The notes: a model not told the origin generated them from the letters alone. Numbered from the stretch's first letter, positions 9,605 to 19,644 are shown. The stretch is 56,488 nucleotides of DNA from Cytophagales bacterium (GCA_013297825.1 JAAFIN010000004.1:1-56488), one strand, 5' to 3'. Translations and numbers: made by a program.

Positions 9605-12600
9605 TTATTTTACAACTTTTATCACTTGTGTTTTTTCGCCTTGTGGCGTTATTTGCCAAAAATAAACGCCATTTTGCCAATTATTGTGTTCTTGTGATAA
9701 TTTGGTGCTGATTTCTTGCCAAGTGCCTGTATATTGTCCCAAAACTTTATTTTCCAAATTCAAAATTTTGATAGAAATGTTGTTATTGGTTTTCAAAGAT
9801 GCAGGAATTTCAAAATTTACTTCATTTTGCAAAGGATTTGGATATACAAAAACTTTAGTATCTTCATTGCCAGCCACAAAACGAATCATACTGTATTCAT
9901 CATTTGAAACAGTATGCACAAATTTCAAACGATAGTACATTGATTGTGTTTCATTGTCCAAATATTGGTAGATTTTGGTTTGTGTGGATTTATTGGTCGC
10001 ATCAAGTTGTGTAACATTTGTAAAATCTTTTCCGTTTTGGCTTTTTTCAATGACAAAATATTTCAAATCCACTTCGTTGGCGGTTGTCCATTGGAGTTGA
10101 TTTTGGGTATTATTTTGTCTTTTTGCCTCAAAACTTAATAATTGCAAAGGCAAAGGAGCAACATCTTGACTACCTGTAAATTCTGAAAAACTATTATAAA
10201 TAAATCCAGAATTTGAAAGTGAATTTGTACCCACATTGATAGAGGATAATGTTTGTTCTGTAATCCAATTATTTAACCAATTATTAGGTGGTGTAACCGC
10301 AGATTCACGTTTGGAAAGTTTTGTATTAGCCAAAGTTGCGACTGTTCCCACAAGTGCATTGTCATAATTAAGCGTAATATTATAGGTCGTTCCCATTGTT
10401 CCAACAGCTTCTACACGCCAATAAGCATTGAAGAATTGTGCATTTGGATTAGGATAAAGTGGTCTTGAACCCGAATAATACCACACATTTAAGCCTGTTG
10501 GTACTGTACCAGAACCTCCCCACGTAAGCGTACCTATTTGTCGTCCTGCGAAAACAAAATTAACCACTCCATTATTTGCAAAAGTTCCTGTTGCATTTGC
10601 CAAAATAGGTGCTACGCCTGTATTTGCATTTATTTCATCACTTCCTATGTCAGTTCCACCATTGGCTACTGCGACAGAACGTACATTGGTTGTAGCAAAA
10701 TCATCAGCAAAACCTGCAATTTGTGTACCTTTTCCATTGACAAACCAAAGTTCTTGGTTGGCGGGATTTATATTTAGATTTCCATTAGCCAAATCCACAA
10801 AAAGATTTGAAGGATTGAGCGTTTGGAAATCAGAAGTTGCTCCTGTGATTGCGTTCCAAGAATTGTTACCTTCACCTGTTTGAGCGGTTTTCCAAGCGGA
10901 ATATGTGGCATAAGTTGTAGCAGATGAAACTCCAGAAGAAGCAATAAAATTTGTACCTCCTGCTCCTTTTACATAAAGGTTGTAGTTAGAAGTCCAAGTA
11001 GTAGTAAAAGCGCTTGTAGTCGCAGAAATTACAAAGTGATTACCTGTTGGGCTTGTTCTTTCATTGATAAAAAGATTATTTCTAAGATTTACAACAGAAT
11101 TATTAGCATCACGTCTGTAACAATGGCTTGTAACACTTCCACCTGTTTGTGTCCCTCCAATGTAAATTGTATTGAAATAATGATTACCAGATTTTATTGA
11201 GCTTGTATTTTCGTAAATACCTGTGATTGTCAAGTTGTTTGTACCAGCGCCATTTGTAATTGTAATTTGATTATGAGATGTATTAAAATCACCATTATTG
11301 GCACTAATACCCATTATTTGTCCTGATGTGCTTGTAAGCCCAAAAATACGGTTACGTGTGTAAGTTCCTGTTGCAGAGCCTGTATTTTGGAAAATAGCCC
11401 TCAATTCACTTCCACCATTAGAAGCCATATTTGAAAGCGTACAACCTGTTACGTTTAAAGTTGCACCGCTAAATGTTGTAATTCCTGTAAAACCTGATGC
11501 GGTTGTCGGTACACTTGTACCTGTGGTACGTGAAGTAATATTATTAATGGTACAATTAGAAATATTGTACGTAACAAGACCTAAACAATTCACCACATGA
11601 AAAAAACCTGCATTATTTACACCCATTGACATATTGCTAAAAGTACTATTGGATACAGAAGCAGGATTTGCATTTAATCTTAATCCTTCTATGGACATAT
11701 TCGCACCTGTTGCGGTAGGAATAGAAATTGTATTTATAGTGAGTCCTGTGATAGTTGCTTGTGAAAGACTACCAGTTGTTACACCTATAAATTTAGGGTC
11801 ATTTCCTGCACCTGTTGTTAATGAAATATTTTGAATGGTATTACCTGAAATGGTATTTGGAGCATTTGTACCTTGTATTTGAATACCTGTAAATGTACTA
11901 CTTGTTTCAAATAAATAACTTCCAGAATTATCAGATGCACTTCCCCCAATTACATTATTAGAAACAGTGTGATTACCATTGATTAATATCGCAATTACAG
12001 TTGTGTTATTAGGATTGGTAGTAATATTTTTATAAAATTTATTACCACTAATAACCGCCCCACTTGCACAACTATTTAACACAATACCATTATCTTGGAA
12101 ATTATAAATGTTGTTATTTTGGATATTTATAATATTTCCTGTGCCTGTTGCTTCATAAATGCCTTTTCTTGTAGAACCTGTTGCAAGCCCTGCGGTGGCA
12201 TCACCTATATTACAATTATTGATATTTACATTATTTGTTCCTGCCAAAATTGCAATATTTCCAGCAGTTCCAAAATTCATATTATTCTCAACTGTTACAT
12301 TTTGAATAGTACAAAGTTTACTTACAGTATTCGCAATAGAAATAGTTGAACCTGTATTATTTGTTACTGAATTGGTATTTCTAAATAATAAAAATTGACC
12401 AGCATTTGAAAAATTCCCATTAATGGTTGTTGAAACTGCTGTATTTATTCTAATCATTGCAGTATTTACAGGTAAAATATTCGCAGAATTTTGTATTGTG
12501 CGAAGTGTAGAAGCATCAGGTTGAATAGTTAATGTGTAATTATTGCCACCATCAGCCCAAGCACTGAGGGCATTGGTAGCATCTTCATCAAGGTCAGCAG

Positions 12601-15580
12601 TAATATTTATGGTAATATTGCTTGAAATACCTGTAGCATTATTGATTGCCTGAAAAATTCCCCCTGTTTTTGTCAGTGAAGTAAATTGACCAGGTACATT
12701 ATAAGAACCTCCCATTGTACCAGAAATAATATAAGTATTTGGTGTAGTTGGTGCAGTAGTTTGGGTATTTACATCACTGTGCAAAATAGTTGCATCTAAA
12801 CCATTGTACCAAATATTAGGTGTGGTTGCTTGGTCTTGCGCTACCACATAATAAGCAATCGTTTGCCCTGAAACCAATGATAAAGGTACTTGGTCTAACA
12901 CAAAATCCCACGTACCATTGTTACCTGTTCCACCTGTATTTGTGCCTGCTACATTTTGCCAAGCCCCACTTGCTGATATATTTCTGTAATATAATCTTGG
13001 TACATTTCCCCCAGAAATAGGAACTCCTATTCCGTTGTCTTTGATAGTAGCGGTTAATGTGCGTGTGCCTGTTGTTAGATTGTAAGGCGTTGTAAGATTG
13101 GTATAAGTGATAACAGGCGTAAAAATATCTGTAGTGGCATTCGCTGTACTACTTGAAGTTTCATAAGCACCTATATTGGGGGTGCTTGTATTTCTTGTAA
13201 CATTGGCATAATCAACTGTAATGCCTGCGATAGGTGTGCCTGTTTGATATGCAGGACTTAATAATGCTAAACTTAAATCTGGTGTAGTGGCAGTAGGATT
13301 AGAAAGTTGTGGATTACCAAAAGCACTATTTACTTCCAATGTAGGAAAGGCAACCCTATAATTTTTGAATGTGCCATAATTTGTAATTGTGCTTGCAGAT
13401 GATGAACCACGTCCAACAGCAAAACCATCTACACCATTGGCAAACATAATGTTATAATCAGAGGTAAGCGTTCCACTTGTTGCAGAAAAGTAGGCATAAT
13501 GTTTATTGACACCACTTGTTGCATTATCACGCACATTCACAAAAATATTATTTTGTATAATTCTTATGTTAGTTGCATCATTTGCTATGCAAAAACTTCT
13601 TGCACTTCCTGATGCTATAGTTCCCATTATATAAACGCTGTTATAGTAATAACTGGAAGTACCTGCTAAATCATATAAACCATACAAAATATGTGCAGCA
13701 GTGATGCCCTGCCCCAAACGAACTACATTATTAGCACATATATTTGCTGTACTGCCAACTCCTGCCATTCTCAATCCGTAAATAGCAGCAGCCCCTGTGG
13801 AAGTAGAAGATAAATTATAAATGAGATTTCTACTTACTGTATTTGCTACTGAATTTGATATATTTGGAAAAATACCATAAATTTGTGTAGCAAGGGTGCC
13901 ACCTGCTTGTGAAAGGTTATATACTTGGTTGTTTGTAATGGTTATGAGTGCAGCACTATTACAAGTAATACCACCTAATACTGCATTGTTGTATCCAGTT
14001 CCATTTTGTGTTGCATTGGTAGAAATATTAAAAATTTGATTGTTATTGATGGTCAAGTTACCTGTTATACTTCCTGTGCTGTAGATGCCTCTTGTTAATG
14101 AAGTTGTACTTGTGCCTGCGTGTTGGTTATTGATATTGGCAACAATGTTATCATTGATGGATAGATTATTTGAACCTGTGTAATTATTTATAAAAATCCC
14201 ATACACTGTGATATTATTGGCTGTAACAGTCGTTACATTATTAATACTATTTGCTACTGTTGCGCTTCCAACAATATTATTGGTAATATTTCCGCCTGAA
14301 TTGCTTTGAATGCCAATAATATTACTTACTGCAGGAGCAACACCATTTGCGGTTATACTACCTACTTTATTGCCTTGTATATTTACGGTAGGAGTTCCAC
14401 CACTTGTTACCAAAATTCCAGTTATACCACCTGTGTTAGAGGTAGAGGTAATATTGATATTTCCTGTGGTTGTATTGTTGCCAATAGTATTGCCTTCCCC
14501 TGTGCCTGTGCCTCCTATGTTGGCATTACCTCCTAAAACTTCAATACCTGTAAAAGCATTGGGTGAATTTGTATTGCTAACTATGATATCAGACATTCTA
14601 TTTCCTCTAATAGTAGAAGTTCCTGTACTAAATGTCAAAGACATACAACGTAATTGAATATTAGTCAAAGCAGTTGGGGACATTGTATAAGTGCCTGTTT
14701 CCCCACTACTTGCAAAGCCTATTACATTATTATTGATGGTATAATTGCCTCCTGTGGTTATTTGTATTGCTCTGTGAACAGTTGTTGCGGTGTAGTTACG
14801 CGAAATAGTTTGATAAAAACGATTGCTTGTGATAGTCCAATCAGTGTTATTGGAACTAAGAAAAACACCATTTGTAGCACTTCCTGCATTAAAATAATCA
14901 TAAATAAAACAATTAGAAATGGTATTGCTTGTATTATTATTGGGTGAAGCACTTCCTGATGAATAAATACCATTAACAGGAAATCCTGTACCGTCTCCGC
15001 TTATTTCGCTATTATCAATGGTGTTCAAAGTATTTGCACCAGTTATAGAAGCACCAAAAACTACCGCACCACTTGTTGTTCCCGTGTTTCTACTTTGGAT
15101 TTTGGTGTTTACAATGTCATTGTTTGAAGCACCATTTCTGAACTGAAACACAGGATTTGCAGTGTTTGTACTAACAAAAATCAGGTTTTTGTTTGAACCT
15201 GTTCCACCATTTCTCCCATCAAAATTCAAATAATCCGCACCATTCAAATCCACAGCTATAATCGCAGTTGTTACTGTCAAGGTGGCAGTTGTTATGCTTG
15301 TAGCAGGACGAAAAGTAATTTGATTGGCAGATGTGCCTGTAGTGGTAGTGATAATTTGAGAGGTAGAAATAGTTTCCGCAAAATTTCCTCCACCATTATC
15401 AATAAACTCAAAAGTAACACCAGCAGTACCCACACCTTGTGTATTAAGGTCTGTAACAGCAAGGGCAAAAGTGGTATAAGTTCCACCTGTGCCTATCGTC
15501 TTGGTGCCTGTAAGTTGGGCAAATGTATTTTGAGAAAATCCCCAAAAACATAAAATAAAAAGTATGATTTTCATTCTCAT
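9605..15580 (-). CDS. Giant beta-helix surface protein with T9SS type A sorting domain (1991 aa)
   Basis: This is a complete ORF with signal peptide MRMKIILFILCFWGFSQNTFAQ. Two long Asn/Thr/Ser-rich beta-helix regions (about residues 60-790 and 950-1640) built from N-x-I-x-N repeats flank a beta-sandwich-like segment (about 800-930, after TPNIGAYE). Residues about 1815-1910 are the LPLQLLSFEAKRQNN...QWTTANEVDLKYFVIEKS linker. The last 75 residues are a classic type A sorting domain, starting VFVYPNPLQNEVNFEIP and ending GVYFWQITPQGEKTQVIKVVK. The protein is predicted to cross the outer membrane by T9SS and be anchored or released at the surface. It lies in tandem with the larger gene to its left and shares its architecture, so the two are probably related by duplication. 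Binding partner unknown. Confidence 0.93.
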   Translation of the reverse strand: MRMKIILFILCFWGFSQNTFAQLTGTKTIGTGGTYTTFALAVTDLNTQGVGTAGVTFEFIDNGGGNFAETISTSQIITTTTGTSANQITFRPATSITTATLTVTTAIIAVDLNGADYLNFDGRNGGTGSNKNLIFVSTNTANPVFQFRNGASNNDIVNTKIQSRNTGTTSGAVVFGASITGANTLNTIDNSEISGDGTGFPVNGIYSSGSASPNNNTSNTISNCFIYDYFNAGSATNGVFLSSNNTDWTITSNRFYQTISRNYTATTVHRAIQITTGGNYTINNNVIGFASSGETGTYTMSPTALTNIQLRCMSLTFSTGTSTIRGNRMSDIIVSNTNSPNAFTGIEVLGGNANIGGTGTGEGNTIGNNTTTGNINITSTSNTGGITGILVTSGGTPTVNIQGNKVGSITANGVAPAVSNIIGIQSNSGGNITNNIVGSATVANSINNVTTVTANNITVYGIFINNYTGSNNLSINDNIVANINNQHAGTSTTSLTRGIYSTGSITGNLTINNNQIFNISTNATQNGTGYNNAVLGGITCNSAALITITNNQVYNLSQAGGTLATQIYGIFPNISNSVANTVSRNLIYNLSSTSTGAAAIYGLRMAGVGSTANICANNVVRLGQGITAAHILYGLYDLAGTSSYYYNSVYIMGTIASGSARSFCIANDATNIRIIQNNIFVNVRDNATSGVNKHYAYFSATSGTLTSDYNIMFANGVDGFAVGRGSSSASTITNYGTFKNYRVAFPTLEVNSAFGNPQLSNPTATTPDLSLALLSPAYQTGTPIAGITVDYANVTRNTSTPNIGAYETSSSTANATTDIFTPVITYTNLTTPYNLTTGTRTLTATIKDNGIGVPISGGNVPRLYYRNISASGAWQNVAGTNTGGTGNNGTWDFVLDQVPLSLVSGQTIAYYVVAQDQATTPNIWYNGLDATILHSDVNTQTTAPTTPNTYIISGTMGGSYNVPGQFTSLTKTGGIFQAINNATGISSNITINITADLDEDATNALSAWADGGNNYTLTIQPDASTLRTIQNSANILPVNTAMIRINTAVSTTINGNFSNAGQFLLFRNTNSVTNNTGSTISIANTVSKLCTIQNVTVENNMNFGTAGNIAILAGTNNVNINNCNIGDATAGLATGSTRKGIYEATGTGNIINIQNNNIYNFQDNGIVLNSCASGAVISGNKFYKNITTNPNNTTVIAILINGNHTVSNNVIGGSASDNSGSYLFETSSTFTGIQIQGTNAPNTISGNTIQNISLTTGAGNDPKFIGVTTGSLSQATITGLTINTISIPTATGANMSIEGLRLNANPASVSNSTFSNMSMGVNNAGFFHVVNCLGLVTYNISNCTINNITSRTTGTSVPTTASGFTGITTFSGATLNVTGCTLSNMASNGGSELRAIFQNTGSATGTYTRNRIFGLTSTSGQIMGISANNGDFNTSHNQITITNGAGTNNLTITGIYENTSSIKSGNHYFNTIYIGGTQTGGSVTSHCYRRDANNSVVNLRNNLFINERTSPTGNHFVISATTSAFTTTWTSNYNLYVKGAGGTNFIASSGVSSATTYATYSAWKTAQTGEGNNSWNAITGATSDFQTLNPSNLFVDLANGNLNINPANQELWFVNGKGTQIAGFADDFATTNVRSVAVANGGTDIGSDEINANTGVAPILANATGTFANNGVVNFVFAGRQIGTLTWGGSGTVPTGLNVWYYSGSRPLYPNPNAQFFNAYWRVEAVGTMGTTYNITLNYDNALVGTVATLANTKLSKRESAVTPPNNWLNNWITEQTLSSINVGTNSLSNSGFIYNSFSEFTGSQDVAPLPLQLLSFEAKRQNNTQNQLQWTTANEVDLKYFVIEKSQNGKDFTNVTQLDATNKSTQTKIYQYLDNETQSMYYRLKFVHTVSNDEYSMIRFVAGNEDTKVFVYPNPLQNEVNFEIPASLKTNNNISIKILNLENKVLGQYTGTWQEISTKLSQEHNNWQNGVYFWQITPQGEKTQVIKVVK

Positions 15581-15659
15581 AAAATAAAAAAAATGTTGTT
15601 TTTTTGTAAAAAATTTTAGCTAAAAATGGTTGTTTTAAAAAAAATAAAAAAAATTGAGA

Positions 15660-15667
15660 CAAAAATA
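15660..15667 (-). promoter_or_regulatory. Candidate -7 box for the 1991-aa surface protein
   Basis: CAAAAATA (TATTTTTG on the minus strand) fits TAnnTTTG, 80 bases upstream of the ATG at 15580. No clear TTG partner is seen, so confidence is low. Confidence 0.35.
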
Positions 15668-15767
15668 TATTTTTTTTGTGAAAAAATAAATACTAAAAAA
15701 AAATTTAAAATTAACACAAGATAAATATATTTTTAACATAAAAAGTAAGCTATTTTTTAAAAACTTA

Positions 15768-15797
15768 TTGAAAAACTAAATATTTAGTCTATTTTTG
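15768..15797 (+). promoter_or_regulatory. Bacteroidota promoter for the BlaI-type gene
   Basis: TTG at 15768-15770, a 19-base spacer and TATTTTTG at 15790-15797 match the -33/-7 pattern of the Bacteroidota primary sigma factor. The ATG follows 57 bases later. Confidence 0.65.
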
Positions 15798-15853
15798 TGC
15801 ATAAATTATAATTATAAAAATAACAAGAAAATATAACCAAATTTTTTATAAAA

Positions 15854-16273
15854 ATGGAAAAATTAACCCTCACACAAGCAGAAGAACAAGTAATGCAGAT
15901 AATTTGGAAACTTGAAAAATGTTATGTTAGAGAAATTATTGCAAGACTTCCAGAGCCAAAACCTGCTTATAGCACCGTTTCTACGATTGTACGTATTTTA
16001 GAAACCAAAAAATTTGTATGGCACGAAGGCGAAGGAAAAACACATCTTTATTATCCTATTGTGCCAAAAGACAAATACAATAATTCATTCCTTAATACTT
16101 TTATGCAAAAATATTTTGGAGGTTCTTTTGCCAATCTTACCTCATTTTTTGTAAAACAAAATAATATTGATTTGGCTACTTTTGAGGAAATGATGAAACT
16201 TGTGGAAGATGATGTAAAAGAAAATGAAGAAGAACCTAAAAAAGCAAAGAAAAAGAAAAAAGATATTGAGTAA
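15854..16273 (+). CDS. BlaI/MecI-family transcriptional repressor (139 aa)
   Basis: Residues 1-75 form the winged-helix domain of the BlaI/MecI (penicillinase repressor) family: LTLTQAEEQVMQIIWKLEKC, the recognition region PAYSTVSTIVRILETKKFV, and a wing with HEGEGKTHLYYP. The dimerisation half (about 75-120) is followed by a very basic tail of Lys repeats. Family members bind operators as dimers and are usually inactivated by a co-encoded M56 membrane protease (BlaR1/MecR1). No such protease gene is adjacent here: the next gene is trpF. This one is therefore an orphan regulator in this window; its targets are unknown. Confidence 0.85.
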   Translation: MEKLTLTQAEEQVMQIIWKLEKCYVREIIARLPEPKPAYSTVSTIVRILETKKFVWHEGEGKTHLYYPIVPKDKYNNSFLNTFMQKYFGGSFANLTSFFVKQNNIDLATFEEMMKLVEDDVKENEEEPKKAKKKKKDIE

Positions 16274-16360
16274 TGTTAAAAGGCATCAGGTGTCAGGTAT
16301 CAGTACCAAAATACAAAACAGCCAAAAATATAAATACTATTTTTTTACTTATACCCAAAA

Positions 16361-16390
16361 ATCCCCCTTTTTGGGGTTAGGGGCTTTTTT
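16361..16390. repeat. GC-rich palindromic element, copy 1 (intergenic)
   Basis: CCCCCTTTTTGGGG followed by TTAGGGGCTTTTTT is a variant of the repeat also found near 18.8, 34.0, 38.6, 39.4, 40.7 and 50.6 kb. Here it lies between the BlaI-type gene and trpF, where its hairpin followed by T could also terminate transcription. Confidence 0.7.
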
Positions 16391-16402
16391 TACCTAAAAA
16401 AA

Positions 16403-17071
16403 ATGCAAATAAAAGTCTGTGGAATGCGTGAGGAAAATAATATTTTGGAAATTGCAAATATTTCAAATATTACATATTTAGGATTTATTTTTACCCAAAA
16501 ATCCAAAAGATTTGTAGGGAATGATTTTAAAATGCCTTTTTTGCCTGCACATATTCAAAAAATAGGTGTTTTTTTAAACCAAACCATTGATGAAATTTTG
16601 GAAAAATGTCTAAAATATCATCTTGATGGCATACAACTTCACGGAGAAGAATCTCCTGAATATTGCCTTGAATTGCATCATTTATTAGCAAAAAGTATAT
16701 CTCTAAAAAAAATAAAAATTATCAAGGTATTTTCAATAAATGAAGATTTTGAGGCTGAAATTTTGACAAATTATACTTCTAATCCCAATATTTGTGATTT
16801 TATTTTATTGGACACCAAAGGCAAAGATGCTGGGGGCAATGGTGTAACTTTTGATTGGAATATTTTGAAAAATGATTATTTTTCAAATTCCCCAAAATCT
16901 ATTTTTTTGAGTGGGGGTATTTCATTAGAAAATGTAGAAAATCTTTTTTCTTTTCTAAAAGAAAATCCAAAAATTCCTATTGTTTGTTTGGATATCAATA
17001 GCAAATTTGAAGATGATATTGCATTAAAAAATCCAGAAAAAATTAAGTTAATGATGAATTATAAATTATGA
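16403..17071 (+). CDS. trpF: Phosphoribosylanthranilate isomerase
   Basis: TrpF converts N-(5'-phosphoribosyl)anthranilate to the ribulose form in tryptophan synthesis. The 222-aa protein has the family marks of a TIM barrel: KVCGM at residues 4-8 with the catalytic Cys, the GFIF..KSKRF strand and loop, VFLNQTIDEI, DGIQLHGEE, FLLDTKGKDAGGNGVTFDW with the catalytic Asp, and the phosphate-binding end FLSGGISLENV...CLDINSKFED. No other trp genes are next to it, unlike the usual trp operon. It is preceded by the palindromic element and followed by an intergenic AAACAGCCAAA repeat. Confidence 0.95.
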   Translation: MQIKVCGMREENNILEIANISNITYLGFIFTQKSKRFVGNDFKMPFLPAHIQKIGVFLNQTIDEILEKCLKYHLDGIQLHGEESPEYCLELHHLLAKSISLKKIKIIKVFSINEDFEAEILTNYTSNPNICDFILLDTKGKDAGGNGVTFDWNILKNDYFSNSPKSIFLSGGISLENVENLFSFLKENPKIPIVCLDINSKFEDDIALKNPEKIKLMMNYKL

Positions 17072-17212
17072 ATGAAACAGCCAAATGAGAGCAAGATTTT
17101 TAGGATTAAATAGGAATTTACAGGATTTTTTATTTTATTAAAATGAAATTTAAAAAATTAAAGTGAAATTCATAATTTATATCATTCCTAAATTGGTTTT
17201 TCTGCGATTTCA

Positions 17213-17243
17213 ACTTTTGGAGGGTTTCAAACCCTCCAAAAGT
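17213..17243. terminator. 31-bp odd palindrome, probable bidirectional terminator
   Basis: ACTTTTGGAGGGTTT, one central C, then the exact reverse complement. It lies between the convergent trpF and dsbD-like genes. The plus side continues with TTTTT. A palindrome of identical size and form occurs at 37540-37570. Confidence 0.7.
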
Positions 17244-17314
17244 TTTTAACAAGGATTTTTTTTGGAAAAATCACTTTTGTTTTAGTATATCGTTCATAAC
17301 TTATCATTCTTAAT

Positions 17315-19462
17315 TTATAATTTTTCAAATTTCTTTTTTCCTTTTTCCAAAAAATCCACAAATTTCTGCACATCTAAATCATAACTTTGTGGAGGAAGCA
17401 AAAGATTGCCTTCTGTATCCAAAATACAATAATAAGGTTGGGCATTATTTTGAAATCTTTGAATTTGGAAATCTGCATTTTGTTCGCCAATGGTCTTTTT
17501 TTCCTCCTTATCCACTTCCGAAATGTACCATTCAGATTTTGGTAATTCGGTGCGGTCATCTACATAAAGCCCTGTAAGGATAAAATCATTTTGTAATTTA
17601 GCCAAAACCTCTTTTTTGCCCCAAACATTCTCCTCCATTTTCCTACAATTTGCGCAACTATGCCCTGTAAAATCAATAAAAATTGGTTTATTCATTTTTT
17701 TGGCATATTTTAAGGCTTCTTTATAGGAAAAAACGCCCTGTAATTGATAAGGGAATTTGAGATGTTTGGTTTCTTTTGTCAAAGCATAAAGGTTTTTTTC
17801 TTCATTTTTTCCATTATTCCCCCCAAAATTTTTATTTGTGTATAAATCTTCGCCTTCCATTGTAGTAATTGGGGGCAAATAACCTGAAAGCAAAGGCAGA
17901 GGCGCACCAAACATTCCAGGAACCATATATACCACAAACGAAAAACTACAAATCGCCAATAAAAGCCTTGAAACAGGGGTTTTTTCAAGTTTGCTGTCGT
18001 GTGGAAGAACGATTTTTCCTAATAAATAAAATCCAATCAAGGCAAAAATCACTATCCAAACTGCTAAAAATACCTCTCTATCCAATATTCCCCAATGATA
18101 CACTTGGTCAGCTTGGCTCAAAAACTTCAATGCTAAGGCAATTTCTAAAAAACCTAATACAACTTTTACACTATTAAGCCAACCGCCTGATTTTGGTAAT
18201 GATTTTAGCCACGAAGGAAACATTGCAAACATTGTAAAAGGCAACGCAACCGCAGAAGAATACGCCAACATACCCATTACAGGCTTAAACCACACGCCCT
18301 GTGAAGAAAGCACCAACAAACTACCTACAATCGGAGCGGTACAAGAGAACGAAACCAACGCCAACACAAAAGCCATAAAAAAAACGCCATAATAACCACC
18401 TTTGTCTGCTTGACTTTCTGCACTATTTACCCAATTACTTGGTAAAACTATCTCAAACATACCCAAAAATGAACACGCAAAGAACATCAACAAGCCAAAA
18501 AAGAACAAATTAGGCAACCAATGTGTGCTTAACCAATTTGCGAAGGTTGCACCAAACAAAAAACTGACTAAAACCCCTAAAATTGTGTAAATTCCTATGA
18601 TAGAAGCCCCAAAAAATAGGGCTTTTTTGATGCCTTCGCTTCTGGTTTGGCTTTGTTTTAAGAAAAATGTAACCGTCATTGGTATCATCGGGAATACGCA
18701 AGGCGTAAGCAAGGCACTTAATCCGCCTAAAAAGCATAAAACCAAAAAAGATAAAAAATCCAGCCCCCCAGCCCCCGAAGGGGGAGTTTTTTCTGTGTTG
18801 TCAGTTACTTTTTTGGGAGTTATATCGTTTTTTCTTTCTTGTTTTTTTTCTTCTTCTTGGGTATTAGTTCCCCCTTTGGGGGTTAGGGGGCTTTGGTTTT
18901 CAGTTTTTTCGTTAGGTTTTTCTTCGTTTTTTATTTCTGTGTTATCTTTTTTTTTTATGCTAATATTTTTTTCATCAGCCAAAAACTTGTATTTTATAGG
19001 TGCAAGGCATTGCCCTGTAATATTAGAACAAACTTGATAGGTCATAAAACCCTCAATTTTAGGGTTTTCTTTTAGGATTTTTACCCTTTGTTTAAATTCG
19101 CCTTTTTTCTCAAAATATTTAATATTTCCTTCCCAAACTTCATCATATTTGGCTTTTGGATTTACAGATTGGAAATTTCCAATAACCTTGTAAGTATCGT
19201 TTGCAACTAATGTTATTGATGCTGGGTCTGGTCCTTCCACCTTAAAATCAGTAGCATAAATATACCAATCTTTTTCTATTTCTACATCAATACAAAGGTC
19301 TATTTCATCGCCTACTTTGGCAGAAGAAGGCATTATTTTAAAAGATTCTTGTGTACGTTTTTGGATTTGGGCAAAAAGCGAATTTTTAATTAAAAAAATA
19401 TTGCAAAGCAAAAATGCAAGAATAAATAAATAATTATTTTTTTTTGGTGATATAATTTTCAT
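17315..19462 (-). CDS. dsbD: DsbD-like thiol:disulfide interchange protein (715 aa)
   Basis: DsbD proteins carry electrons from cytoplasmic thioredoxin across the inner membrane to periplasmic thiol proteins. Three parts are visible: a signal peptide and periplasmic DsbD-alpha domain (about 25-170) with the Cys pair in QVCSNITGQC; a transmembrane domain of about eight helices (about 235-530) with LTPCVFPMIP (Cys near 255) and SFSCTAPIVG (Cys near 373); and a C-terminal thioredoxin-like domain with DFTGHSCANCRKMEENVW (CxxC near 602). The linker between the first two parts (about 175-232) is low in complexity, rich in Lys/Glu, and contains two copies of the GC-rich palindromic element read as SPLTPKGG and TPPSGAGGL. 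The gene stands alone on the minus strand, convergent with trpF. Confidence 0.93.
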   Translation of the reverse strand: MKIISPKKNNYLFILAFLLCNIFLIKNSLFAQIQKRTQESFKIMPSSAKVGDEIDLCIDVEIEKDWYIYATDFKVEGPDPASITLVANDTYKVIGNFQSVNPKAKYDEVWEGNIKYFEKKGEFKQRVKILKENPKIEGFMTYQVCSNITGQCLAPIKYKFLADEKNISIKKKDNTEIKNEEKPNEKTENQSPLTPKGGTNTQEEEKKQERKNDITPKKVTDNTEKTPPSGAGGLDFLSFLVLCFLGGLSALLTPCVFPMIPMTVTFFLKQSQTRSEGIKKALFFGASIIGIYTILGVLVSFLFGATFANWLSTHWLPNLFFFGLLMFFACSFLGMFEIVLPSNWVNSAESQADKGGYYGVFFMAFVLALVSFSCTAPIVGSLLVLSSQGVWFKPVMGMLAYSSAVALPFTMFAMFPSWLKSLPKSGGWLNSVKVVLGFLEIALALKFLSQADQVYHWGILDREVFLAVWIVIFALIGFYLLGKIVLPHDSKLEKTPVSRLLLAICSFSFVVYMVPGMFGAPLPLLSGYLPPITTMEGEDLYTNKNFGGNNGKNEEKNLYALTKETKHLKFPYQLQGVFSYKEALKYAKKMNKPIFIDFTGHSCANCRKMEENVWGKKEVLAKLQNDFILTGLYVDDRTELPKSEWYISEVDKEEKKTIGEQNADFQIQRFQNNAQPYYCILDTEGNLLLPPQSYDLDVQKFVDFLEKGKKKFEKL
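18760..18793. repeat. GC-rich palindromic element, copy 2 (inside dsbD)
   Basis: The plus strand reads GCCCCCCAGCCCCCGAAGGG followed by GGAG. In the gene it is translated as TPPSGAGGL, at the junction of the linker and the first membrane helix (near residue 229). Confidence 0.8.
18867..18896. repeat. GC-rich palindromic element, copy 3 (inside dsbD)
   Basis: CCCCCTTTGGGGGTTAGGGG then GCTT. In the gene it is read as SPLTPKGG near residue 194, opposite in orientation to copy 2, about 100 bases away in the same linker. Confidence 0.85.
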
Positions 19463-19526
19463 AAAGAAAGGTGATTTTTTTTATATTTAACTTTTATCTT
19501 TTTAAAATTAAATTGAATTTTTTTTG

Positions 19527-19534
19527 CAAAGATA
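19527..19534 (-). promoter_or_regulatory. Candidate -7 box for dsbD
   Basis: CAAAGATA (TATCTTTG on the minus strand) matches TAnnTTTG exactly, 65 bases upstream of the start. No properly spaced TTG was seen. Confidence 0.4.
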
Positions 19535-19605
19535 TTTTTAAAACCAATAATATTTTTAATTCGTTTTTCTTTTGACTAAAAATATTGTTAAAATTAGTGT
19601 TAAAA

Positions 19606-19644
19606 AAAAACAGCCAAATTGCCAAAAAATGACAAATGGCTGTT
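19606..19644 (-). terminator. Terminator after the sirtuin gene, built from the AACAGCCA repeat
   Basis: AACAGCCA and TGGCTGTT form an imperfect hairpin. On the minus strand it ends GGCTGTTTTTTTTT, a strong T run, 32 bases past the sirtuin stop. Two inverted copies of the interspersed AAACAGCCAAA motif make up the stem. Confidence 0.65.
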
